A DNA stretch of 64,000 nt, from positions 1 to 64,000 of the forward strand of contig CM055912.1 in NCBI GenBank assembly GCA_029582155.1, written 5' to 3'. This DNA comes from Panopea generosa. Its lineage: Eukaryota; Mollusca; Bivalvia; Adapedonta; Hiatellidae. The notes below the pieces were generated by a model, which worked only from the letters and a program-made list of their open reading frames with translations, did not search any database and was not told where the DNA came from. Made by a program: the position numbers and the translations under genes. This document shows, one piece after another, positions 14,655-26,259 of the stretch (its first letter is position 1; every line of letters starts with the position of its first letter).

Positions 14655-14828
14655 AAGCCTGTATCAATGGCAGATCTACTCTTTAGAAAGAGGCGTTACC
14701 CCCACCCACTCCCTTATAAACTCCTATATTTTATTAAAATTCACTATATTTCTACTGAAAAACATCTGTGCCCGTTCAGATTTTGTGTTGCGCCCCTCTA
14801 GTCTGAAATCCTTGATCCGCCCCTGTAC
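14655..14828 (+). mobile_element. Short dispersed element, copy 1
   Basis: This resembles 15878-16065 in the same orientation. Shared landmarks are ATGGC(A/G)GAT(C/G)TACT, a run of ACCCCCACCC type, AATATTTTATTA, CTACTGAAAAACAT-like sequence, CCGTTCAGAT, and a closing CGCCCC. It has no open frame of its own and is an interspersed repeat inside a larger dispersed element. The class is not identified. Confidence 0.6.
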
Positions 14829-14953
14829 ATACATGTAACGGGATCAAATGCAATCAGGTGACTTAAAATACTTCACATATTAGGTTGCACTTTTAAGCAG
14901 GAAATCTATTTTCGTCTAACCTTGGCGCGTAGCCCAAACCAGTGAATCATGTG

Positions 14954-15163
14954 TATAGGCATGTGTTGATAGATATCCGTTTGCATAGGCATGCGTTGAT
15001 AGATATCTGTTTGTATAGGCATGTGTTGATAGATATCCGTTTGTATAGGCATGCGTTGATAGATATCCGTGTGTATAGGCATGTGTTGATAGATATCCGT
15101 TTGTATAGGCATGTGTTGATAGATATCCGTTTGTATAGGCATGTGTTGATAGATATCCGTTTG
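14954..15163. repeat. 30-bp minisatellite, 7 copies
   Basis: Seven units of GCATGTGTTGATAGATATCC plus GTTTGTATAG, differing at a few positions (GTG or GCG; CCG or CTG). It sits inside the dispersed element, about 150 bp from the donor of exon 1. At the matching place (near 41630-41690) the other copy of the element has no array. Confidence 0.95.
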
Positions 15164-15315
15164 GACATGCGGGGTCAGTGAGTTTATATTGGAAAAACAT
15201 ATTTTTAACCAATTTTAAAAGTTTGAAAAATCCAGATAATTTCCTTTTTAAGTTATTAAATTCAATATTTTACGCTTAAACACCTATAACTATATGATTT
15301 AAGTACAATACTTAC

Positions 15316-15659
15316 CTGTGTTTAACGTCCATACAGACGGTGCATCCAATCTCGTCGTCATTCTGGCAAATCATATCCTGAAGTTTAGTAGGATGTAGTG
15401 GACACCTGTCCGTCGGCACAGACACTAAACTCCTAGATACGCTGGTCGGGAACTCCGTCCTACCCAGCAGTTTATGATCCTTCATATATGGAACATCGTG
15501 AGCATTAACACATGTACTACAATAATAATCCACGCAGTCTACACAATAATGGGTGGCTTCCCTAGTCCTGTTTTTTGTCTTGCAAGTAGAACAGATGAAA
15601 TCAAAGATTTCATCTGATGCGCCCTGAAGTGTCCGCCCCATATATTTTGATGTCGCCAT
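15316..15659 (-). CDS. TRIM-like protein, exon 1: tandem B-box zinc fingers, no RING
   Basis: This is the first coding exon of a two-exon gene. The start is the ATG at 15659, with G at -3 and G at +4. The 115 residues hold two B-boxes. B-box 1 uses C23, C26, C39, C42, C47, C50, H54 and H62. B-box 2 uses C86, H89, C98, D101, C106, C109 and H114. No RING finger precedes them, so this is the RING-less B-box class of TRIM-like proteins that is greatly expanded in bivalves. B-boxes bind zinc and support assembly; E3 ligase activity of its own is not expected without a RING. The exon ends in a textbook donor, CAG|GTAAGTATT (intron from 15315). The split codon AG|G joins exon 2 in frame and gives KHR|SCIDVV, continuous with B-box 2. 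The exon has no breaks, unlike exon 2. Confidence 0.9.
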
Positions 15660-15877
15660 TTCGATCGCCTCGCTTTAAATATTATACGACCGCTACGTCT
15701 GATAAACAAGTTGTAACTAAACGTCATTGACCTGATTTGTATTTCCTGTAAACGAAAACGAAAGTAGATTTCCTGAAATTTGTATTTTGGTGTTGTGTGC
15801 GGACAAAGCGTCCTGTTTACATGCCCATGACGTATTATACTTAATCTGTATATGTATGTGTATGGTTAATAGATTTT
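15660..15877 (-). promoter_or_regulatory. 5' flank of the TRIM-like gene
   Basis: This is the sequence immediately upstream of the exon 1 ATG. On the minus strand an AT-rich stretch (TATAATATTTAAAG) lies only about 20 bp before the ATG. That is too close for a TATA box serving this start, unless the 5' UTR is spliced or nearly absent. No other promoter element can be supported. The call is positional. Confidence 0.25.
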
Positions 15878-16065
15878 CAATGGCGGATGTACTTTTTAAA
15901 AACACCGGCGTATGCCCCCACCCCTTAAACTCCAATATTTTATTACAATTCACTTTATTCTTACTGAAAAACATGCATACCCGTTCAGATCTCGTATTGT
16001 ACAACTTAAGTACGCCCCCTCCCCCCCCTCCCCACACACACACACATTCTGGATCTACCCCTCCA
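15878..16065 (+). mobile_element. Short dispersed element, copy 2
   Basis: This is the same family as 14655-14828 and in the same orientation: ATGGCGGATGTACTTTTTAA, CCCCCACCCC, AATATTTTATTA, TTACTGAAAAACAT, CCGTTCAGAT. It ends in a C-rich and CA microsatellite (16017-16047). Together the two copies bracket exon 1 of the TRIM-like gene, about 1.2 kb apart. Confidence 0.6.
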
Positions 16066-16266
16066 TTTCAATGCAATGACCAGGAGTGGTTTGAAGTAAA
16101 CACAGAGTGTAATGTTTATCGATACGTTTCAAAAATAGTTCTTGCTCGGGGTAAGTTTTATATTTAACTAAATCGATATGTATAAGTGTAAGGTTTATAG
16201 ATCAGGGGCGGGTTCGCCGTTGACGGGGTAATAATATGTGAAAACCAAAGACATAGACACATGTGT

Positions 16267-16340
16267 ACACGGTGTTAAGGTGTGATGGTTCTTTGAGGCA
16301 TGTTATGGTTCGGCTGCATTGAAACCCGCTCGTTTTTAAA
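16267..16340 (+). repeat. Left arm of a 3.5-kb-spaced inverted repeat
   Basis: About 70 bp match the reverse complement of 19704-19769, including GAGGCATGTTATGGTTCGGC followed by TGCATTGAAACCCGCTCG. A 6-7 bp gap and a few substitutions separate the arms. The pair encloses a LINE fragment and the 73-bp minisatellite. It could be the terminal inverted repeats of a large element, or two copies of a short repeat in opposite orientation. Confidence 0.85.
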
Positions 16341-16419
16341 CCTTCTTATGTTTCCCCATTACGTATACATTGTATAAAATACGTATACATTTTAAAACAT
16401 ATGACCCACATTATCATAA

Positions 16420-16618
16420 TGTGAAGAGTTTATAGAAAATGCCGACCATTACTTTTTTAAATGTCCTAGATATATCAATCAAAGATCAAACGACACGAGC
16501 AGTACATCCGTTAAATATTAATCTACTACTGCGTGGAAGTGAATCTCTATCTATAGAAGAGAATATAACTAGTTTGGATGCTGTTTATAAGTGTATCAAA
16601 GACACGCCTAGATATTAG
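16420..16618 (+). pseudogene. Non-LTR retrotransposon, C-terminal end of the polymerase protein (decayed)
   Basis: Reading from 16420 gives CEEFIENADHYFFKCPRY, the zinc-knuckle-like tail (C...H...C) typical of LINE ORF2 proteins. After a frame change near 16500 it continues with INLLLRGSE and SLDAVYKCIKDTPRY, then stop TAG at 16616-16618. This C-terminal layout (knuckle, then a LL-G motif, then V-x-x-x-I-x-x-T-x-R-(F/Y)) is common to many molluscan LINEs. Only the last 65 or so codons remain; no reverse transcriptase core is visible upstream. It is an AATAAA-following, 5'-truncated relic. The clade is not assigned. Confidence 0.75.
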
Positions 16619-16982
16619 TATAACTATGAATAATAAATGAAAGATAAACACAAAACAAATAGTTACGGTTTGAATAGCCGAGTTGAACAAACCATGCATA
16701 GGTTTTATACATATGAGTGCTTTGTTCAACTTGATATAGCCAAGAAATTATATAGCCAAATTATTATAATATCATATATTTTTATATGCCTTCTCAAATA
16801 GATATTTATATACCATGAAAACAGTTGTTGTATATGAACTTGTTGCCTTTAAATTATGTAAGATTGAAGATGTGCACGCACCTGTGTGCTAGTGTGTCCT
16901 GTCTAAAATATAAATCTGAGAATATGCCTGTCATTGAGAGAAGACACTCATATACTTCTCTTTTTTCCTGAGCTTATATAAT

Positions 16983-17056
16983 GTCTCTCCATTTCTCTTT
17001 CTCTCCCCCCTCTCTCTCTCATTCACACTCTCTCTTTCTTTCTTTCTTTCTCTCTC
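16983..17056. repeat. CT / CTTT microsatellite
   Basis: A pyrimidine-rich simple repeat: TCTC runs interrupted by a C tract, then TTTC repeats. Confidence 0.9.
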
Positions 17057-17333
17057 CAATTAAATATTTATAATTGTTTGTATAATCATAACATGTGAAG
17101 TTTGTTCTTTTATACACTGTGACTGTAAATGTGTTTCTTGTAGCGGAAGTATCGAATCTAAGTTGGAGGAATTTGTGGTCCAATCCCATTTCAAATATTT
17201 GAAATAATATATGTTTAAACTATAAACATTAACTTACTGTTTATAGGGTGGTCCACGAACTATCTTAAAAACAATAATATCAACAGGGGCGTAGCTAAAT
17301 CCTTTTTGTAATAAACAAAAACTCATTAAATAT

Positions 17334-19224
17334 GTGGGAGTGTGTTGGGTAATAGGAGGACTGCATTATTGTGGTTGTAAGATAAAACATTATGTTGGTA
17401 TGATATGTGGGAGTGTGTGGGGGAATAGGAGGCTGCATTATTGTGTTTGTAAGATAAAACATTATGTTAGTATGATATGTGGGAGTGTGTGGGGGAATAG
17501 GAGGCTGCATTATTGTGTTTGTAAGATAAAACATTATGTTGGTATGATATGTGGGAGTGTGTGGGGGGAATAGGAGGGCTGCATAATTGTGGTTGTAAGA
17601 TAAAACATTATGTTGGTATGATATGTGGGAGTGTGTGGGGGAAAAGGAGGCTGCATAATTGTGGTTGTAAGATAAAACATTATGTAAGTATGATATGTGG
17701 GAGTGTGTGGGGGAATAGGAGGGCTGCATAATTGTGGTTGTAAGATAAAACATTATGTTGGTATGATATATGGGAGTGTGTGGGGGAATAGGAGGGCTGC
17801 ATTATTGTGGTTGTAAGATAAAACATTATGTTGGTATGATATGTGGGAGTGTGTGGGGGAATAGGAGGCTGCATAATTGTGGTTGTAAGATAAAACATTA
17901 TGTTGGTATGATATGTGGGAGTGTGTGGGGGATAGTAGGGGGTGCATAATTGTGGTTGTAAGATAAAACATTATGTTGGTATGATATGTGGGAGTGTGTT
18001 GGGGAATAGGAGGCTGCATAATTGTGGTTGTAAGATAAAACATTATGTTGGTATGATATGTGGGAGTGTGTGGGGGAATAGGAGGCTGCATAATTGTGGA
18101 TGTAAGATAAAACATTATGTTGGTATGATATGTGGGAGTGTGTGGGGGAATAGGAGGGCTGCATAAGTGTGGATGTAAAATAAAACATTATGTTGGTATG
18201 ATATGTGGGAGTGTGTGGGGGAATAGGAGGCTGCATAATTGTGGTTGTAAGATAAAACATTATGTTGGTATGATATGTGGGAGTGTGTGGGGGAATAGGA
18301 CGGCTGCATAATTGTGGATGTAAGATAAAACATTATGTTGGTATAATATGTGGGAGTGTGTGGGGGAATAGGAGGGCTGCATAATTGTGGATGTAAGATA
18401 AAACATTATGTAAGTATGATATGTGGGAGTGTGTGGGGGAATAGGAGGGCTGCATAATTGTGGATGTAAGATAAAACATTATGTTGGTATGATATGTGGG
18501 AGAGTGTGGGGGAATAGGAGGGCTGCATAATTGTGGATGTAACATAAGACATTATGTAAGTATGATATGTGGGAGTGTGTGGGGGAATAGGAGGACTGCA
18601 TAATTGTGGTTGTAAGATAAAACATTATGTAAGTATGATATGTGGGAGTGTGTGGGGGAATAGGAGGGCTGCATAATTGTGGTTGTAAGATAAAACATTA
18701 TGTAAGTATGATATGTGGAAGTGTGTGGGGGAATAGGAGAGCTGCATAATTGTGGTTGTAAGATAAAACATTATGTTGGTATGATATGTGGGAGTGTGTG
18801 GGGGAATAGGAGGGCTGCATAATTGTGGTTGTAAGATAAAACATTATATAAGTATGACATGTGGGAGTGTGTGGGGGAATAGGAGGGCTGCATAATTGTG
18901 GTTGTAAGATAAAACATTATGTTGGTATGACATGTGGGAGTGTGTGGGGGAATAGGAGGGCTGCATAATTGTGGTTGTAAGATAAAACATTATGTTGGTA
19001 TGATATGTGGGAGTGTGTGGGGGAATAGGAGGGCTGCATAATTGTGGTTGTAAGATAAAACATTATGTTGGTATGATATGTGGGAGTGTGTGGGGGAATA
19101 GGAGGGCTGCATAATTGTGGATGTAAGATAAAACATTATGTTTGTATGATATGTGTGAGTGTGTGGGGGAATAGGAGGGCTGCATAATTGTGGATGTAAG
19201 ATAAAACATTATGTTGGTATGATA
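17334..19224. repeat. 73-bp minisatellite, about 26 copies
   Basis: The unit runs GTGGGAGTGTGTGGGGGAAT, AGGAGGGCTGCATAATTG, TGGTTGTAAGATAAAACATT, then ATGTTGGTATGATAT. Length alternates between 72 and 73 bp (GGAGG or GGAGGG), so open frames shift from unit to unit. It lies centrally between the inverted repeats at 16267-16340 and 19704-19769. Satellite-like central arrays are known in bivalve non-autonomous elements such as the pearl family. Confidence 0.97.
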
Positions 19225-19703
19225 CTGATACTCCGCAGAATCTTACGTAGATTAACAACAGACCCATTCATCTGGAAACAATGCTTGTGTAGCGCTATTA
19301 CTTAATAAACTAAAGATGTGATTGCTTTGACATGTGTTTGATATCAGATACTTTATCGGTGTATAATGAATGGCAACCAAATCTTATTTATAATATGATA
19401 TTAATCTGACGATATATTATGTCTGTCTGTCTAAATTTTTAAATTTATTTGTCTGTCGATCGGCTTTATAGATAATTCACCCTGTACACCGAATCATAAT
19501 TATTATTTTATAAAAAGAGGTGTAATTATTTTAATTTACTTATATCACAATTTGCCTTCATAGACATATAAGGCTATAGTATAGAAACAGCCCACAGTAA
19601 CTTTCACCTGCTTTATTATTTTATAACACATGTGTAAAAGTTGAATTCAACATAGGAATGAGTCATTTGTTTTAAAATGATATAAATGGGAAAAAATAAA
19701 ATG

Positions 19704-19769
19704 TTTTAAAACGAGCGGGTTTCAATGCAGCCGAACCATAACATGCCTCACAGAACCATAACACCGTGT
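19704..19769 (-). repeat. Right arm of the inverted repeat
   Basis: The reverse complement matches 16267-16340. The outer side borders a T-rich tract (19770-19789). No target-site duplication was found by eye around the two arms. Confidence 0.85.
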
Positions 19770-19789
19770 TTTTTTTGTGTTTTTTTTTT

Positions 19790-21638
19790 AATTTCAATCA
19801 CTGAAAAGTGATCCATTTAATCACCCCGTAATAGGTCTGTGAGGGTCGGGGTGGGCCATTCCTCAACAAACCGTACAAATATATAAATCAGTCAAGTTGT
19901 AACATACATTCATATATATATACACTGAAAGGAAAAATAAAGCATACATTTACACACAAATTTAATCCAATATAAGTTACAATCATTGGGACAACTGGTA
20001 ATAACCACTCGTCATGCCGAAAATTGACAAAATTCGCCGCAGCTGCTTCGTTTTCAGAAATGATCACAGAGAAACAAAGAATCGTATTTGAAAAGAACCG
20101 GTGTGCGTGAACCACAAGACACATACAGAAACATTGAAGACGACTCGCCTTTGTTGTCAATATTTCATGTGACCGGACCATCACAGGAAATGCTACCGAA
20201 CATTTTACACATTTATGTGATGGTTTGGGAGATTACCAGACGTGAAATAAACGCGTTAAAGCAAACGTCAACATTGTTATAGCTCATTAAGTATACGGTG
20301 TGTGTTAATTAGATAAAACTGGATATACATTTACATTCTACAAAAAGATTTTTGTGCACACAAGTATATATCTATGTCAAGACTTATAAAACATGTTTAA
20401 TATTTAGTACAATACACTTTATAAATCAAACCATCCCCCAAACAAAAAAGTAACCAACAGCTTAGTTTCTATTGCCCGATGTGGATCTTAAAATAAACTA
20501 TGTTTTATCTGAATGTGGCAATTACAAATGTTATAATGACATTTTAATCTTCCTGAAATTAATATGCTACTAGTTGTATATCAATCAAATGAAAAGATGG
20601 GCGCACAATGGGGCACGGTAAGATAAATTTATATTCGAGCGTGGGCTGGAATACATGTCCACTACGGACTACATTACTTGAATGTACGCTCAACATATCA
20701 GAACATATTTATGAACTGTGAATTGTAAACTGATATGCATTTAGCACGGCTCAGCAAATACACAATACAAGGCAGTTGGTTTGTAATGCAAACAGATTAT
20801 TTTACCTGTTCACAAACACTATTAACTGCCATCATATCATACAAATAAAATATAAAACGCAGTTAAGTTTACATAACATAAGAGATTAAACAGCGCGGTG
20901 TATTATTTAACAAAGCTTAATAGAATATGTGTTATTTAAAGTGTAGAGCATTGAAAGTAACTTCTTTAGAATGATAAGATACATTTAATTTTTGCTTAGG
21001 TGCTAAGGTAAATCATAGTCGTAATTTCATTGTATTGTAGCTATGTCAATTTACATGGAAGCGACAGTGTGAGCGGCTGCATGCTGTATATCCCTGTGCT
21101 TATTTGCATATTCACTTACAACGTAACATCATACACATATCATGTAAACTATTATTCAAAGTCAATAAAAGTTGATGTGATATATCTATATAGTTTTAAA
21201 TCCAAACAAACGGTAACAGTTTGTCATTTGTTTAACAGCTACAGTCCATGTAGGGACAATACAATTACGTTTATTAACAATTCATCGTAAGAGTGATTCC
21301 CCTTATTAACAATATAGTATTTGCTAAACTAAGCTTTAATAAGCAATGTTTTAAGGCACAATGATGTTCCATATATGAACAGTTTTTTTTTTCATTATTC
21401 GATAATATGACGAGAAGAAACGTACGTTAAAATAATATAAATATCATGTTGTAACGCAATCCCGTAATCAGTTATATACAAACTGCAATACAGGAATATA
21501 CTTAACTCATGTGTTTGCTAATAATCTCCATTCTTCTGATATTTCAATGACAAAAGTTAATTAATATCAGTCCAATAAATGGTATGATGTCCGTTTCTAA
21601 ATTCAAAACTGAGCGTTTTTGTTTTGAGAAGCAATCAA
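19790..21638. other. AT-rich non-coding stretch
   Basis: Short open frames (for example 19888-20184 minus and 20088-20282 plus) match no family I recognise and lack splice or start context. I see nothing else here. Confidence 0.5.
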
Positions 21639-21710
21639 GTCGAGACTGGAATCGAACAAACGACATTGGACGTGACGGACTAACACTATACCAACTGTAC
21701 TGCATCCGTC
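21639..21710 (-). repeat. tRNA-derived SINE head or tRNA pseudogene (tRNA-Asp-like)
   Basis: On the minus strand the A-box region is CAGTTGGTATAGTGTTAG, the anticodon-loop region is CCGTCACGTCC (GTC), and the B-box is TTTGTTCGATTCC. The arm pairing is imperfect, so a working tRNA gene is unlikely. Heads of this type are typical of molluscan SINEs. No clear SINE body was identified downstream. Confidence 0.55.
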
Positions 21711-24700
21711 GAAGCATATGAGTTACTGTAGTTATGTGGAAATTAGTAGTATCTTTGTATATTAATTATACAAATACAATATTAAATATTATTATATTAT
21801 TCAGGAAGTTTGAGAGTAAAGTACATAAGTACTTATTTATAGAAGATGACGAAATTCAATTTCAATGAGGTCTTCTTCGTTCTAACACTCATTTGAAACG
21901 GTTACCAATATTATACATACTTATAATAATATATACTGACTAAAGTTAAATATTTCCAAATGTATTATAATTTTTATTAAGATCTGATTCATTGAAACAT
22001 TTTAATATTTCATTTCATCAAAATAGAAAATTCATAAGGATCACCAAGTTTGATAGTAAAAGGCACATAAATAAAGAAATTCCATTGGATACCACAAATA
22101 TAACTATAGTCTACATTCGTTTTTCTACAATAATTGGTGAGAAATAGGAACAAACTTATACTTTATATATTTTAGGGAGGAGGGGTGTGGGGGAGGGGGG
22201 TGAAGGCTTTTTCGTTTGAACAAATTTAAAACTTTATAAAGAGTATCTAGTTCATAACTTCTAAGGTACAACCAGGTGTTACCAAGCACAAAACACGATG
22301 GAAAGAACGATTACAACATGAACCAATCGGTAACTAAGGCTCTGTTGACCTATTTCAAAAACTACTGTTATACAAACATACAAATCAATTATATATAGGT
22401 ATCGATTAAAGAAAGAACAAAATCCTATAATCTAACCGAAATTAAATAGGAGTCAGACTTTCAACATATTCAGTTGGACTAGAAGCAGATATGCACTATT
22501 CCAATAAAATTCACATGTCATCAAACATTAAAAACGTTCAATGCAAAAACTTGATACGAATAATCTGAACGAACGCATAATCGACGCTACATGTAGTTAA
22601 TTCAAATTTGTAGGGATATTGTAATGGTTAAATCAGTTTGTTCTGTGAATGGTTTCATGTAAAGACATTTTGACATATTTAAGAATATATTTAAGATATC
22701 AACTTTAATATAGAATATATACAGAATTCCCTTTGGAATTATAACAAATAAATTCTAGTATAATTACTTAAATTTATAAAACTTTATTTTTAAATGTACA
22801 AGCAAATAAAAAAATAGTCCTAAAATATATTTGTTAACAATATATGGAAAGAAGAATCGAGATAAAACAAGAAATAGCTCTATTAAACATGACAAATTAG
22901 AAATGTATGAAACAAAATGAAGACATTATTCCATAAGAATATTTAAAAAGCTGTGTTTCTTTTTTGTTCAAAACTTGGAAAGCTGTTATTATATATGATA
23001 AATGTTAACGATATTTACATCGGTGAAACTGTTTCAATCTTTCTGTGGTTGTTCGGTAACTATATTAAGCAAATAAATGATAAAAATATTCTTTTTTTAT
23101 TTTTTGTAAAATACAAAAGTTCATCAAACTCTCACTAAAAAGCGACATTTTACTTATTGGCACAAACATCGAGATGGTGTTATTGAAACTGTGTTGATAT
23201 ATATATATATATACAATTGCTTAAGTAAAAATATCTGTGAGTAGTATACGATACTATTGTAACCATATTATGTAAATAAACATTAACATGTTTTGTATCG
23301 TTTATATATTAATATTGATACAGTGTTGAATTACATAAAATACGATATATAGATTGAATATATATTTTATTTAATATTTATAATGGTCTAGATATCAATA
23401 ATCTTTAACATGCATTGTACAAGAGAGACAATCCAGGTGGACACTATCTATGTCATGCTATTTTATATTATAATCACTCTATCTGTTAACAACGAATTTT
23501 AATCCACATGTAACAAAACAAATGATAACACCATCAGACGAAACATGGGGCTATGTGTATGGGTGCAGCAATTGTAGTTCATTGTCAAGGCGGTAAATAT
23601 ATCATGTACGACAGTGGCTATGATCCAAGTCATGCTTTATAGGTTGGTCTTACACACTTGATTATGCCAGGTTTACGTAGATGTTGTATTCATCGAAACA
23701 TCGCAATATTGGCCAAACAACTTTGGGGGGAAAAACGAAACGATGTTAAAAGATGAGACCGTACCATATTAGATGATACTGTATGTAGTCAATTATTACT
23801 GATATGTTGTATATTATGTTGTATTGAACATGAATATTCCATAAACAGTTTAAGGTCGGCAGTGTTACCGTATTTTCGGTTCGTTGACCATATACATTAC
23901 ATATTTACATACATATAAGATAAAAACAGTTTTACACGAACTCATGCAATTACAAATGGATTACATGAATATAAATATAAGGAAAATGATGCACATTTTC
24001 TTATTCCATATGGTCAATAAATGTGTTTCATATATGATCGATCCTTATTAAATCATGATATTTTTTTAACATATTTTTTAACGTTTTTATAACATTCACA
24101 TATGTGTTTCACCACTTGTAAATATCACTCCTTTGTTTATAATTCTGGTAAAACTGTTAAAGTGCAATAATCTCGTATAACACATATACGCGTGTAACCA
24201 TTGACCTGACACAGACTGTCAATAAAAAAGGGATGTGATCCATACAGCTTTCTATATTTGTTTGAGCGCCGTCAATTTTATTAGACAAGCTGACGGTGTA
24301 TTTGCAAGCACTATATTGTATTTACCGGACAGATGGATCCGGTTTAGTAATAACACCGGCACTTGACCGATAGTCGTTTCACGTCAGGTCAAATAAACAT
24401 ATGATGTAAATGCACTGTACACTATACACTATGTAATGCGTTTAATATTTGTTTTCAAACGTAAAATTTATTATATGTTCAGCTTCAGGTTAACATAAAC
24501 GTTTCTGTCGTTTGTTTGTTTGTTCTTCAGCTGGAACAAAAGGAAAAAAATATCACTTTAATTTTCTGTTCATACATTTGCAAGAAATGCCATATATCTA
24601 TAACATACATGTGTATAGAAGATATATGTTTACATATGTACACATAATATAGATTTAGTTACCTTGTTCCTGATTCATTCTAAATACATTTTCTCCGTTG

Positions 24701-24718
24701 GTGTGTCAGAGTTAAGTG
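21711..24718. other. AT-rich non-coding stretch with minor simple repeats
   Basis: It holds a G-rich run at 22174-22202 (GGAGGAGGGGTGTGGGGGAG) and an AT dinucleotide run near 23196-23212. No exon, RNA gene or element end could be supported. Short open frames near 22953-23138 are AT-rich and unrecognised. Confidence 0.5.
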
Positions 24719-25055
24719 AGCAATACGAGAATCATGAAAGTCATATGAGAATCAAGAAAGCAATACGAGGAGAATCAAGTAAGCAATACGAGTATCAAGA
24801 AAGCAATACGAGAATCAAGAAAGTCATACGAGAATCAAGAAAGCAATACGAGAATCAAGAAAGCAATACGAAAATTAAGAGATACGAGAATCAAGAAAGA
24901 AATACGAAAACTAAGAGAGCAATACGAGAATCATGAAAGCCATACGAGAATCAAGAAAGCAATACGAGAATCAAGAAAGCAATACGAAAATTAAGAGAGC
25001 AATACGAGAATCATGAAAGTTATACGAGAATCAAGAAAGCAATACGAGAATTAAG
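24719..25055. repeat. 20-bp minisatellite, about 17 copies
   Basis: The unit is AATCAAGAAAGCAATACGAG, with variants AATCATGAAAGTCATACGAG and AAATTAAGAGAGCAATACGA. Immediately after it a 36-bp direct duplication (ACCCAGTATATATAACAGTA at 25097 and 25133) is visible. Confidence 0.93.
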
Positions 25056-25159
25056 ACGATACTTATTAACAATGTACATGTGTCAATATGGAAACTACCC
25101 AGTATATATAACAGTACATCCTGTATAAAAACACCCAGTATATATAACAGTACACAGTA

Positions 25160-25982
25160 ACCTCTACTGGTATCGTAAGGGGAAGTTACTAGCAATATAA
25201 TTTCATTTGTGTTTTACGGCACAACAAACACTAAAGTAGAGCAGTTAGTACTGATTCGGAACTCAAGAACACGTTCAATTTATCAGACAGTCGTTGCAAG
25301 TTAGTCTGATATTCGTTGTTCGTCTTTTGATATTTAAGTATGTAACTCTTCAATATGAAGGCTGAGAAGTTTAGGGTTATGGTAAGTTTCAAGTTAAATA
25401 CAGATAGACGAATGTCAAGCTAACTTCAGTTTACCTTATCAGACCCTCATAACAGCGATGTATGCAATACAGGATCTCCTCCAATGGGGAACTTTCAGCC
25501 TCCTGGCCTTTATTAACAGAAACTTAATGTAACAGTCTAAGCAGGCCAAAGAATCAATATATAATTGATCTGCAATGCAAAAAAAATTGAATTTAGTTTG
25601 AAATTTAACAACAATTTCCTGACATATCATCTGCAAGTAACTAAGCGTCACCAGAGTCCGTTTATACGTCGTATGTTCCTTTACTATTACGTGGTTTGTT
25701 AACGACTCTAAACTACATGTATGATGGAGAGCGCAATAGTTTAACTAGCTCGCAGAACTTCAAATCTGGCGTTTGGTGTTCACCAAAAGCAGTGTGCATT
25801 ATATTCTTCGTGACCGATTTGACCTACGACACTGTGCCTATAGAAACACGCTTATGTTAACTGACCGACGTAACACCACTGAAATACTGTTGAAAAAACA
25901 ACGTTTAAACCCAAAACAAACACAAATACGCATGTAATGATATAAACAAAACGAAATACATTACATGGTATACATACATTAC
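25160..25982. other. Non-coding stretch
   Basis: No exon or repeat is supported here. The short open frame at 25439-25651 (minus) matches no known family. Confidence 0.45.
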
Positions 25983-26259
25983 ACTTGTATAATCTTAATT
26001 CCCTCAATTCGGTATTTCTCCACACTCATGTGCCATGTAAATTAAACTGTTTATGTCGTGCCGATTAGGTCGACACGACGGTCGTGGCGATAATCTCGTC
26101 CGTGATATTTTGCACAGGTCTCTGCGTATTCATTCCCGTCAACTCGCTCTGGAATTATCGTATTTAGGATAGTTGTTGTTGCCTTTAGAGCGGGACGCGA
26201 TTTAATCGACACCATCAACACTTCACATTCTGACTGTAAATAACAGTGTTAAATATTTT
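25983..26259 (+). repeat. 277-bp direct repeat, copy 1 (LTR-like)
   Basis: It begins ACTTGTATAATC and ends AAATATTTT. It matches 28017-28293 over exactly the same length with about four differences, all transitions. It contains a 13-nt palindrome, CACGACGGTCGTG (26074-26086). Two equal-length direct repeats around 1.76 kb suggest a small LTR-type non-autonomous element. However, the ends lack TG...CA and no target duplication is seen. Confidence 0.9.

Larger units (their letters stand above)
14400..15290 (+). mobile_element. Dispersed element, copy A, interrupted by two insertions
   Basis: Three blocks match the copy at 41.15-41.83 kb in the same order and orientation. Block 14475-14630 matches 41310-41490 (shared AATGGTTTG and AAATCGATG-like motifs). 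Block 14880-14930 matches 41565-41615 (TTGCA, TTTTAA, GAAATCT). Block 15170-15270 matches 41690-41780 (TATATTGGA, CAATTT, ACTTCCTTT-like). The copy is interrupted by a second element at 14655-14828 and by the 30-bp minisatellite. There is no coding capacity, and the class is unknown. Confidence 0.55.
1429..15315 (-). other. 13.9-kb intron of the TRIM-like gene
   Basis: The intron is bounded by GTAAGTATT at 15315 and TTTCAG at 1429 on the minus strand, and the reading phase is kept across it. About 85% of its length is tandem repeat (24-, 33-, 46- and 30-bp units). It also holds a small MITE near the acceptor and a dispersed element near the donor. The spacers 1665-2135 and 7030-7335 show no coding signal. 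Confidence 0.85.

Noticed and set aside
19888-20282. Short open frames on both strands near 20 kb
   Set aside because: No family similarity, no splice context, and lengths expected by chance in non-coding DNA.
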